Of a stretch of DNA of 64,000 bases, positions 48,683-60,100 are shown one piece after another (within the stretch, counting starts at the first letter, position 1; the number at the start of each line of letters is the position of its first letter). The DNA is taken from contig NC_054082.1 in the NCBI RefSeq assembly GCF_017562075.2, positions 37,360,442 through 37,424,441 on the forward strand, read 5' to 3'. The notes beneath the pieces are model-generated. The model worked only from the letters and a program-made list of their open reading frames with translations, searched no databases and was not told the DNA's origin. Source of the DNA: Anopheles merus (Eukaryota > Arthropoda > Insecta > Diptera > Culicidae). The translations under genes were made by a program, and so were the position numbers.

Positions 48683-51077
48683 AGCGTTTTCTCGTACACC
48701 CTGCTGTTTGCGCTTCACTTATCACGTTCGCGCAAGCTTCGGAAATATGAGGCCAGACTTTGTAGCTGACGCGGCGGTCTCGTCTGCAATGTCACCACTA
48801 AAACACGGCTGTACAAGCGAGCGACAATAAAAAACGGGTTGCTGCTGCTGCTGCTTCTGAGCGAGTTCTGGCCGATACTGGACGTGCGTTACAAAATGAG
48901 ATACACAGTTCCGCTGCACAGCAAAAGGGATTAATAGCCCATCGTGATATCGCGAAATCGCGGTGCTATAGCTGCCGATAAAGGAACTCGCGCGGCGTGC
49001 CTTTCAGTGCTTCATCACCGTTCGGGATCGGTGGACGTGTGTAAAGCGGGTGAGAAAGCGACCCCGATATTTTTTATTCTTTTTGCTTGCTTGCGTATCC
49101 GTGCTTATCCGTTGGTCACCAGCAAACTACCACTACGCCAGCAACGCCAACTTCGACCTGACAGCAGATCGACACGACACTGTGATGGCACTGGCTCGCC
49201 ACCACTACTGCTGCTGCTGCTGCTGATCCGTGCGGTCCAGAAACCGGGTCTGGTCCACCATTCCAATAAGGATTGGTGCTGGACGGCTGCCAGTTTCGGT
49301 TCGGCGGACTACACCACCAGACCCCCCCCCCCTCCCCAACCAGCAGAAAAGAAAGTACGGCGCAGGGAGTGACGGTTTACACCATTTAAGGCAAAAACAC
49401 GTCTCTCGTTCGGGCTGGTTCGTCAGGGGAATGTTCGGACCGTTTGCCATCGTTGCGGGCACATCTCGGGCGTTTCGGACGCGCTTCGTGCGACACAGGA
49501 CGGGTTTTGGAAAGGCTTTTTTGTTCACCTTTTTGCTTGGTTCATCAGCGTTTGGCCGGAGATTCGCGAAGTCTGCTTTGTGACATTTGTCCTTCTTTTA
49601 CTCTGTGCCAAGTGGAGCGATTGTGAAGAGCGCAAGGCAAGAGAAGCAAATAGTTGTGATGCGGGAAAGATAGTGGGAGAGTTGCAAATGGGAAGTGATA
49701 GTGTGAATTGCAACGTATTGGCAAATGCATGAAAGATGCACCAAGATGCGCAGTCATCTTCAAAGGTCAAAAGCAGTGTGATACGCATTAGTGTATTGTG
49801 ACGATTCAATGATTCGTACATCTGTTCGGTTAAAGTGATGTGAAGAAATCTTCACATCGATCCTGCGCGTTGTTTGTGTTAAATATTGCTCATGGTAGAT
49901 TGTAATGTTTACCCAAGTATAGTGTAAATTTGTGATTAGCTTTCTTTAGGTACGTTCATTGCGCTTTGCTTTACGCCAGAAGGCAAGCAAACACCTGGCG
50001 TTATGGTGGTTTATGCACTTGAAGCAAAACATCTGCCGCCAGCTGGCCATGTTAGCGACATCCACCAATACGAACATAGCTTTTTTTCAATATTTGATCA
50101 CATTTGTTAGTTTTGCTGTTGTTTAGCACTCCACACCCATTGATCTTGACACCGATCTAGCACCTGAAGGCTTACCCTGCGACTGGAGCCATGTTCTAAA
50201 TTTGGCAACAACGAATCTCTCCCCCCGGGGTGATCGATTTCCGTAAAAGGAAGTACTTTTTGGACGTGATCCAACGGATGTGAAAAACTACAAAAAAGGG
50301 GTGTACAGCGTGTGTAAGTTACGTCGAATTATCAACACTGTTTCGATATCTTTACGATCCTACTTGGCGTGGTGTATAGCAAAGTCACTAAAACTCGAGA
50401 TGGTAACCATATAAAAAGACCTTGCACGGTACGGTGGGACGATATCTAGGTAGGTGGTACTCGGTCTCTACATTCTTGCTGGGCCTACTTGATGCGAACG
50501 ACGATCGCACAATTCGACGACCGTGTGCTGAGCTGATGAGCTCATAATCTTCACACATACGCACCTCTTTCGGCACCTGGACGGTGGTACGTTGATTATT
50601 TGCAGAGGACGGTAATCTGGTCAAACTATTGATAAGGCACTCGATGACGACGTAAACGATGAACAGATTTTCGATTATAAATTAAGGCACTATTTGCAGC
50701 AAAAGTTAAATAAACAAAAAAAAAAGTTATTTTCTCTCCTTTCGTGTTGATTTTCTTCGTCACACAGCCACTGACAGCTGTCAAACTGCCTGCGCAAGTT
50801 ATGGCAATACAACATTAGCTTACCATAAAGCTGCTATAATCCATCCGACAAACGAATATTACGTCCGACACTTTTACTCTCGCATGCTCAATTCAATTGC
50901 ATGTTGATGTTAGGTGTGTTTTGAACAAATCTTCAAACAAACTATCAATCTTGATTGCGTGAAAAATTAAGCTTATGCGCGGCACATTCGCCGAATCCCG
51001 AAAGTAGCTCTGCTATTTCTCAATACCTTTCGTCCGAAGTGTGGCCTGCGAGCACTGCTCCTGGAATGTTATCCTTA
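48683..51077. other. stck 5' region and intergenic DNA before ATP6AP2
   Basis: Bases up to about 49,100 probably hold 5'UTR and promoter of the long stck form. A CTG triplet run (48,841-48,855), another near 49,208-49,222 and a C-run at 49,322-49,335 are present. The remainder to 51,077 has no convincing coding exon; short frames near 50,388-50,624 lack an ATG and similarity. A palindromic homeodomain-type site occurs at 50,772. Confidence 0.5.
50772..50783. promoter_or_regulatory. perfect TGIF-type palindrome
   Basis: TGACAGCTGTCA is a perfect 12-bp palindrome and matches the site bound by TGIF homeodomain proteins (Drosophila achintya/vismay). It lies in the gap between stck and the ATP6AP2 3' end, so it could serve a distal stck promoter. 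Function is inferred only from the motif. Confidence 0.35.
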
Positions 51078-51083
51078 TTTATT
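51078..51083 (-). terminator. ATP6AP2: poly(A) signal of ATP6AP2
   Basis: Minus-strand AATAAA about 725 nt after the ATP6AP2 stop. It is the first clear hexamer noticed downstream; an earlier unnoticed variant signal is possible. Confidence 0.4.
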
Positions 51084-51805
51084 TTCTACACCTGACGATC
51101 GAAACTCAAATAAACAACAACAAGTGAAAACAAAGGGATTGATTGCGCGTGATCTGTTGTTGGTTGGTGGCTAATTCCACAACACGCAAACGGAGCGGCG
51201 GGCGGCTCATGTATCGCAATGGGCAGAAACCAAGGTAGCAATAGCTTCTCGTGGGGGATGGGGGGGGGGGGAATAGAACGTTGAGCGATGATTCACTGCG
51301 ACGATGATGAGTAACTGTGCAGCCAGGACTCTCTTGCACGCTTTGTCCCGATATTGATTCCAATCATCGGCCCACGGGAACGTAATGTACTTGACGACAA
51401 ACGGTATGCGCCCAGGATGGTAGACGGACGCGGAGGGATGGTTTTACGACGAAAAAAGAAGAGTCTTTGTGTGTCCGGTGGATGATGATAATGATACTGA
51501 TGACTTAAGCTTCCTGTTTTAATGTGCATTCCGGATTCGTCCCAGCAGATATGGGGGTCGGTCTTAACTCTTTACTCTGTGTTCGCTAACGGCAAACGCT
51601 CTGTGTCTTGTTGAGCCGCAGTGATGTGGTAATACTTTCCAAATTATGTGCGATCGATTCACTCCGCTCAAACAGGATGGAAATGCTTAAGATCATCGGA
51701 TGCACAGAGTCACAGAGCGACGGTACGGTAATTTATCTACGCGCGCTGGAAACGCTTCATGGCCTACCAGAAGTAGAGTGGAAGTTAAGCGGACGGTGTA
51801 TGGAT

Positions 51806-53155
51806 TTAGTTTTCCTTCTTCATTCTGGTCGACGTCATGCGGTAGATGATGGAATCGCGGCCCGGATCCATCGTGCCGATCACAATTGAGATGGCGAGCA
51901 GCGAAAACACTAGCACAACGCTGAACCACAGAATGATGTTGAAAATCACCGGATAGTTGCTGTTGTACTTGGTGGCCAGGTTCATCGGGTTGTCCTGAAA
52001 GCAATGGTTGATCAAATAGCAAGCGAGTTGATGAAACGTCGAACAAGCTCAGGGAAAATAATGTGACCACTTACATCATCTGTTTCGGCCTGTTTCGGCG
52101 CCCCGGCCTGACGCTTCGAACGCACCACCAGCTGTCCCTCGCTAGCCGTCACCAGGCCAACGATGACCGCACCGTCGAACGCCTTCTCCGATGCCGTCTC
52201 CAGCCCAGCGAGCGCGTTCACGAACAGCTTCTTGGCCTCTTCTAGGGCGGGGGAGTTGGGTTCGTGCGCGGCGAGCAGGGCTTCGAACGATACGCGCACG
52301 ATGTGCACGGTCGGGATGCGATCGGTAGACGTGACGAGCAGATCGCTCAGCCCGTTCAGAAACGCGAGCTGACGCAGGAAGTCCGAGTCGGCTTTGTTCG
52401 ATTTTGGCTTCAGGTGCTGAGGCTTCACCTCCTCGTCGTCCGGCTGAACCGTGCCGAGCGGGGTGTTGAAGCTGTCGGACGATTCCTTCAGGTCGACCTC
52501 GAAGCTGACGCCCTGATGGTCGGCCGACTTCTGGATCAGCTCACTCAGCGCAACGGAGCCGGTGTTACCGTCCAGCTGGTAGTTCTTGGCACCCTTCATC
52601 GTTTAGAACAGGAACGGTACACGGAAAGCGGGTGTTATTCGGCGCACATATGCAACATACCTCCCCACACTTACCTCCACCGCAACGGATTCGAGACCTT
52701 CCGCCACCACCACGACGGCACCGTTGGCAGTGCTGAACGGATCCTTAATCACCATGCCGTCCCATTCCGTCGGCTGGCTGACGGAGTAGCCGAGGGCAGC
52801 TCCGAACACTTCCGGCAGCGATTCCGCATCCAACCGGCTGTTGCCACTGAACTCTACCGCCTTGGGCGAATACAGCACGGACAGTTGATCACAGTTTGCT
52901 GAAACGACAGAGCGCAATCAGTTTTCAGCCCAATACTTCATGTCATGTGAACAGCGATGAGAACGCGCACTTCAGCCAGCAGCCTTGGGCGTAGGGACGT
53001 AATGTTTATACTTTTCTTCGTAAAATTTGTCCCCTCGCAAGCTGGCAGTAGCAAGCGACCCATCTCGAAGGTGGTAATTATTCGCTGCATTTCGTTTGCA
53101 CTAAACACTTACCTGCTGCAAACAGCGCAAATAAAACGTAAATCGGCCGCAACAT
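51806..53155 (-). CDS. ATP6AP2: ATP6AP2 / (pro)renin receptor, V-ATPase accessory protein
   Basis: Four exons on the minus strand: 53,155-53,113, 52,898-52,675, 52,593-52,075 and 51,994-51,806, giving 324 residues in frame. A signal peptide (about 1-15, MLRPIYVLFALFAAG) precedes a luminal region, then a furin-type RSKR at about 247-250. A transmembrane helix (about 278-304) and a short cytosolic tail follow. The region around the helix (NLATKYN, NMDPG-like TMDPGRDSIIYRMT) matches the conserved C terminus of the family. The tail ends KKEN, a dilysine ER-retrieval type signal. The protein assists assembly of the V-ATPase proton pump in the ER, is cleaved, and also acts in Wnt/planar polarity signalling. 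The third exon acceptor (GATGAAG) has a short pyrimidine tract but aligns well. The gene lies about 300 bp downstream of the RUFY gene on the same strand. Confidence 0.95.
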
Positions 53156-53262
53156 CTTGTCGTCCAGTGAAGTTATCTGCCCTCCGAATTTGCACTTGTG
53201 ATCATATGACGTTATTGTGGTTGCTAGAAAATTGATTTTTGTTCCACTTTCCGTCCCGTTCC

Positions 53263-53271
53263 TCACGTGAC
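53263..53271. promoter_or_regulatory. CLEAR/M-box-like site upstream of ATP6AP2
   Basis: TCACGTGAC, containing the 8-bp palindrome TCACGTGA, lies about 110 bp upstream of the ATP6AP2 ATG in the short gap after RUFY. Mitf/TFEB-family bHLH-zip factors bind this core, and fly Mitf is known to control V-ATPase genes. Binding here is inferred from motif and position. Confidence 0.5.
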
Positions 53272-53464
53272 ACTTTGCGCAGGGCTGTGCGGTGGGCTCG
53301 ATTCTGCCTTCATTTGGAGCAGCTCGAATCTGCCGGTGAAAGAGCAACGGCAAACGTGTATTCGAGCTCGATTTCTGTTTAAAATTTCAGTTTAACTTTT
53401 AATTATTTTTAATGGATTCGTACAGAACAAAACAAAAAAGCAACAGCATTCACATGTACTTATA

Positions 53465-53470
53465 TTTATT
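53465..53470 (-). terminator. poly(A) signal of the RUFY gene
   Basis: Minus-strand AATAAA about 240 nt after the FYVE-isoform stop codon. It leaves only about 300 bp to the ATP6AP2 start codon. Confidence 0.55.
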
Positions 53471-53710
53471 AAAATAAATATTCTACCGAACATTCCAAGT
53501 ATATAAAGATGTATGAAACATTTGTCGAGCTGATACTCTACTACTGCTGCTTCATTTTGCATACACGACGCTGATTATGCACAACACCACATGGTAGTTT
53601 CGCTAATAGATAAGGCATCCCGGGTAGCATTTTGTCGAGTGGTTGGAATTGATTCGCTTCAATAATTAAAACCTTTGAAAACAGAGGGAGGTGAAGCCAT
53701 GTCCCCTCCA

Positions 53711-56700
53711 CTACTTGGTGGCCAACTTTTCCCAACAATGATCACACACGCGCACCGGTTTGCTGCTTCCGTTCGGTGTCCCGGACTGCTGGTGATCCGG
53801 CGCACCCGTTCCCCCTAGCGCGGCCACGTGCTCCGAGCAGCTGGAGCAAAATATCTTCCCACAGTTACGGCAGTGATGCTTTCGGCGCGTTATGCTAAAC
53901 TCCTTCTCGCAACCGGTGCACTTCGAAACGACCTTATCCGGTGTCCAACCGCCGCCAGTGCCACCTACACCCGATTCTACTCCGTCCCCCTTGGTGTGGT
54001 CGGAACTGTGCTGACTTCCTCCGGCACCTCTTTCTTTTAGTTCCGAGATCTGTAGCTTGCTGACGCTCAGCTGCACGCCCAGCTCCTCCAGCGTGCGCTG
54101 ATCTTCGGCCCACTGACTGCGAAGCTTTTCCAGCTCTACGTTAGCTTTTCCGAGTTGCTGCGTAGATGGAGAAAGAAACGGGAAATTGATTATATTTTAT
54201 TTTATGAGTAAAACTAAACGACGTGTCGATGTACCTTGGAATCGTCCATTAATTGTTTCACCTGCAGCTGCAGATCGCTGATCGCTTCCTTGTGTTCCAT
54301 TTCCTTCTCCTGCATAGCCGTTCGCCACTCGCGCTCGATGCGCAGATCTGCTTCGGCCCGGGCGGCTCGCTGCTCGCTGGCGATCACTTGCAGTGAGAGT
54401 GCCTGAGAGGATTCTTGCAACGCGTTCAGGCTCGCAGTTTCCGAGCTGTATCTGGGTGTTTGATGAATAATAGGAACAATTTTAATAGATACGATCATTT
54501 ACAGGCTTTCTCTAACGACTACGGAAACTGTGTTGGGTTTTTATGACACAAAGGGAAGGTTTTAGGTCTACAGCTCTGCTTTACCACACTGAATTGAGTT
54601 CTTGTTTGTTTGTTTTCGTCCTGAATGCATTTTAATGTTCCTCCTTAACACATTCTTATCATCAGATCGATTTGTTCAAAGAGTATAATGAATGTAGTAT
54701 AACCAACCAATAGACCGTATTGCTACTGTACCCTATTTTCCCTGTCTGTTTAGATACGTTTATCCTTCTGTTTTGTCTGAAGTACAAAGGTCCGTAGTCC
54801 AGTCTGTGATATTTTATAACTGGGAGACGACCCAAATGAGAGACGATCCATGTCTGACCTAATCGGAGTCCAACAAGTTTACCATTTTTCTTTTACGTAG
54901 CGATATACGACGCGCGATCATACTAAGCCTAGCGCTATATAAGGTTCCTAAGCATCTAAAATAAGATAATTATGAATCCTTGCCACGCGAAAACTGGCGT
55001 AAGAGACTTAAAACCTCTATTTTAATCATGAAAACAACAAAATATGAAGGAAAGCTGGATGATGCCGACAAGAATCGATCCCGCCCGGCATTATAGGAGC
55101 CGACACACCTATCACTAGACCAGCCCCATTGTGCATACAGTTTGTTCCCGAGATACGCGGTTTATGCGTTTTCGAGGAATCCGCGTAAGTCGAATTCCAC
55201 GTTTTTCAGTTAAAATATCTTTAATTGCTCAATATTTTTGATTGAATGTAGTATTTTTATACACTTTATCATTTATCTGATACGATTCGTGCCGGTAATT
55301 TCGGAATTTTATGGCGGAGTATTTTTTAAGGAATTTCTAAATTTATTAGGACATTGTTGAAGCAAATTGTACTGATTAGACATTTGATCTGTTAAATTTA
55401 GAAAACAAAACCACGTACCTATGAATACGCGTGGGTCGAGAACCGCGTAACTCGGGAACATGCTGTTCATGCTTTCATTAGAGCAAAATCTAGCTTGGTT
55501 TAAATTGACCATAACTTTTAAGTAGCATCTTATGTATTACTATGAAAGTTACCCAAAGCTATCGATTTACATCAGAAATCATTTCCACACAATCTTCATA
55601 TATTAGTCGGAATTTCTTTCGATTGCACGTATGTTTTAATGGAAATAAGGACTTTATTTACGTCAATAAAACTATGCGAATTTTATTTAATTTTTATCAT
55701 TTCTTTCGAGGCCGGACATGGATCGATTCCTATTACCAATGTGTTCCAACTAGCCAAGTCTTTATATGGATATCAGTGAGCCATATAGAGCCAAAGTGCG
55801 AAAAACAAATGTTAGACCAACCCAAACCAATTAGAGTTGTTGTGTGAAATAAGAGGAATTCTTTTTATGTTATTTAAATAGCAAAAAATATTAAAACCAA
55901 GTTCCAAACGGGCATTATTACTTAATGTGTTAATAATTAGTTTTAAAGTATTTATTTTGGCGCACAAAAAAGCAAAAAGAAATAAACAAAAACTGAAGAA
56001 TAAAATCTAACTTCTGTTCACAAATTGAATAAAATGTAATTAAAAACATAATTATCAAAATCCAACACCATTTGTACCGTATTTTGTACAGCTTTTATTA
56101 ATCTTTGACTTGCAGCTGTTTCGGTTATCTATCCCAATAATGGAAAAAAAACAACAATAGATACTGCTTTTAATTGCTGTAAAAGCGCTTCGTTTTACAT
56201 ATTTGTCAATCGATCACACAACTCTCGTTACAGGATTTTTGGAATAAATAAAAGTGCGGTTTTCATTTTTATTTATATTACTCATACAATCGTAACACAA
56301 TGAACTTTATTGACAGATGACCATTCTGGTGGTTCAGAACATAAGCTACGGTTGAAGCTACGGCAGTTAATACGTTGTAGCGAATTATTATTTAAGACTT
56401 CAGGAGGCAAGAACTCAATTCAACTGTGGTACTTTACCGTCGGGTTAAGAGCATAATGTATAAGGACAGGTTAGACAGTAAGTTAGGCAGCAAAAGGCAT
56501 CGTTATTAAGTCTACTTGGTAAATTAACGTAGCAATAAGAACATAGAAATATAGTTTGGTTTGCGTACTTTTTCTCCAGCTGCGTAATTGCACTGGCCAT
56601 CGATTCGCGCTGTGTTTCCATCCGCGACATTAGCTCAGTTTTGTGCTTCAGCGACGCTTCGCACTCCTACAATAAGAATATATGGGGTGGAAGTGGATGT

Positions 56701-57145
56701 TTGTGTATACATAAGTTAGTTTATAAACACCCTTTTTGCTCATTTGCTGTTTTATTATTATTATTATTATGTTGTCGATCCCCTTTGCGCTTCCTCATCT
56801 TCCTGGGTACGAGGAGTGCACGGATTGGTTACGCTAAACCGAGGGATCTGACGCTTCCTAAACCTGTTCAATGTGATCTCAGCCAAGCAGTCTTCAAAAA
56901 GGTGTGTGTATTTTAATAAATAAATTCAGCATACACCCTCCCGAAAGAAAAAGTCGAAGGATTATTCGTTGGGTAGTTTAGCTTCACTCGATAGATCCGC
57001 AGTTCGTTCGCTGTCTGACGGCTTTCCGCCAAGATCCACCTGCGGAGGTGATGATAGTCTTTTCTGCAAGTCCGGCACCGACTGCTGTCCTTCCCCTGAT
57101 ACCCCCTTTGACGTAGTGTTAGACCCTTCGGCAGGAGCTGTAGTT

Positions 57146-57178
<33 letters not shown>

Positions 57179-60100
57179 GTAGTAGCAGTGGTAGTAGTGG
57201 TGGTTGTGGCGCTGCTTGCAGATCCGGCAGCCGTTGTTGCTGCGGCTGCTGCCGATGCACCAACCGACGGAGATTTCCTCAGCTTGTTCGCATTGAAGGG
57301 AGGAATGGTGCCGATCTTGAGGTGCGGTTTCTTATTCGGCGGTCCCACTAGCCCACCCCCGTACGTTCCGCTACCTGACGGGGACGAAACGCCACCCCCA
57401 GTGAACGAGTTGAGTGTGCTGATCTGGGAATCGGTCATTGCATCGGCCGCACCCTTCCGTTCCAGATTTGACAGTATTTTCCCGATCTGTGATGCTTTGA
57501 TCTGTAACCGCGATACCATCTCACCCTTCTGGGTCAATTCCAACTCGCATTCCTGGGTCGGTGGCGATTGAGGAGACGAAAATAAGAGGATATACACACA
57601 CATTTGAAACCCACTCCTTTCACAAGCCCACCAGATGCCCCGAGAGCGAATTTAACCAAGGAAGATATAACAATCACATGCCCCGAGTGATCCAAATGCT
57701 TTGGAAGTGATTCGTGATACAAACCTGTGTAACCCCATAGTTCCCATACCCAAAGCCCTGATATTACCTGTAGCTTACGGTACATGTCGAGATTGATCGA
57801 CTTGATATCCTCGAGCTGGCGACGCAGCGACACGATCGTATCCTGCTTTTCGTGTATATCCTTCTCCAGCAGCTTCATGGCCATTTCCGTTTCCGCTTTC
57901 AGCGATACCTAACAACAACAAGAACAGTCGAACAGAGAACAAATAGGCATGGTCACTAGGGCACATTCGTTTCGCCATTATCAAGGAACGGAACGAGTCA
58001 CTAACTTGTAGATCCAGCTCTTTTTCGATTTCCTGCCGTTTTTTGCGCTCTTCCGCCAGTGTTTCCGCCATCTCAGGATCGAACCGGTCCAGCACGTTCG
58101 TTTTGTCCTCGATCGGGTGCCCATGCTGGGACGCCCTTCGGAGGGCAGCATTTTCGGCTTGCAGCGCCATCAGGCTGTTCCGTGCGATTGCCAAATCCTC
58201 CTTCATGAGCGCGTTGGTCGTAGTGAGTGATTCAACCTTGGCCTGTAGGTTCGCCACCGTAGCACTGTGAGAAAGGCGATCAAGTTTCACGAATGAGTTC
58301 AACCAATTGCCTGTACGATGTGTTGCGCCCTTACTTGAGATGTCGGTTCAGTTCTTCGATGTAGTTCTTCTGGTCCAGCACGGCCGTCATGGCACCGGTG
58401 GCACTGTCATCGATCCCACCCCCAACACCACCATTGTTTTCCTCGTCCGGGCTGTTGCGAGAGCTTGAGCGAAGGTACAGCGAAAAATCGATCACACCTT
58501 GCTGCGAGTCTAGGTCTTCCTCCTTCACGCACAGATTGCAATCGATCACATTCAAGCCCACGAGAATGCCGACGATGATAATTATCTAGAATGTGAGAAA
58601 CCACGCGGAGATACAGGAGATGATGGCATAGACGATCCGGGGTAGGACTGGCGAAAACTGGTTACCATACCTCATCGCTCAACATTAGCGCGTGCGGTTC
58701 GTAATACTCGGCTAGCGAGTCATCCCGATGCTCGATCAGCACCTGCAGATAGTCCGCCAGCTTCTTTTGCATCAGTGCCAAACGCAACCACGCTCGGGCG
58801 CGTCCCATGTGCGTTCGTACCGTGGGCAAATCGCGCACGGAGGAGGTAATATCCATCGCTTCGACGCAGTACCGCTCGACGCTTTGTAAAATGTCCCACA
58901 GCTCCTTTTTGGGCCCTAGCAGACCCTTCTTTGGCTTCAGTCCATGGCGCAGAACGTGCTCGAGTACGATGAAAAAGTGCTGCAACGGAAGGTGGTCCGA
59001 GTCGAGCATGCGGCCAAAGCGCAGCGACTGCTCCAGCAATTCCTTCACCACCAGTTTGCATATCTTCACCAGATTGCTCCGCTCGATGGAGGCCGGATCG
59101 CGAGCTGTCGTGCGTTCCCGTACAACATGGAAAGTAAAAGGAAATATACGTACATGCACAAACGCTTGTCAGAGAGGGCGGAGAGTTGGGATTGTTTTGT
59201 CCGATTGACAGCATCGCAGTAGCCATGCGTTTCTCTACGATAACATCGATTTGACAAGTGTTTTCGCCACGCAAACAAAACTCAAACTTGTGCTACCAGT
59301 CCCAGCTGCACCGATGCAACCGATTTTCCGGAGAAACTAACGCTAAACGAGTGTCGGGGAAAAGTGATGGAAAACAGAATATCGTCCAAGAATGATTGTG
59401 TAGCAGTATGGCATTGAATTTGTTAACGGTGAACAGTCCCAAAGGTACCACCCCGATCAGTTTCCTGTTGATCTTAGCAATTAGTAGCGTGATGCTACCC
59501 GAAATCATCTGCACCCAGCCTTCCGCGAGCAAAGTAGAAAAGATCGTCGACGATCTTTTCGAATTAAACAATGAACCGCTGTTAGAACGGACCTGTTTCA
59601 CGGCGGACGATTTAACGGTAATGCAAGCAAAGCGTCATTACGAGGTAAACCGCAATTAAAAACTTCAGTACAATGGAGTACTAATGCATTCAGTGTTTTG
59701 ATCATTTTTAGCAACTCATACCCGACAGTCAGTCAAACTTTGAACCTCTTAGTGATGACACAGCCACACGACAAATTGAGTTTATCAGCCAATTGGAAAA
59801 TAGAACCATTGCAGCATTCGATGATTCCAAAGTCCGAAAGCTAATGCTAATAGCCTTTGCAGACGCTTATGGAGCATATCTGTTTGGCTATTTTGTACCG
59901 GTGATGAAATATTCTTATTACGGTGGTTTTGTAAGCTATTTTGTAGCCAACGGAGCAATACAACGTTTGAGGAAATATGAAACATTGTTCAGGCATAGGC
60001 CAACCAACTGGAAATTTTACGATCTTGATCCATCCCTCTTCCTTAGCAAAGTAGAACCGGTAAATGAAAAACAGTTCAAAGTTGATGATCACAACTGTCA

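Larger units (their letters stand above)
54452..56568 (-). other. AT-rich RUFY intron with repeats
   Basis: Intron between coiled-coil exons. It is AT-rich and contains a tRNA-like SINE head and a MITE. A second stretch near 55,690-55,800 has a GGAATCGATCC-like box on the minus strand and may be another SINE remnant. No coding exon recognised. Confidence 0.7.

Noticed and set aside
50388..50624. 78-codon minus-strand frame between ATP6AP2 and stck
   Set aside because: Begins at TTG rather than ATG, no family recognised, no good splice sites framing it.
55035..55127. A functional tRNA gene on the minus strand
   Set aside because: A- and B-box-like sequences are present but I could not pair an acceptor stem or a standard anticodon arm, so a SINE head is more likely.
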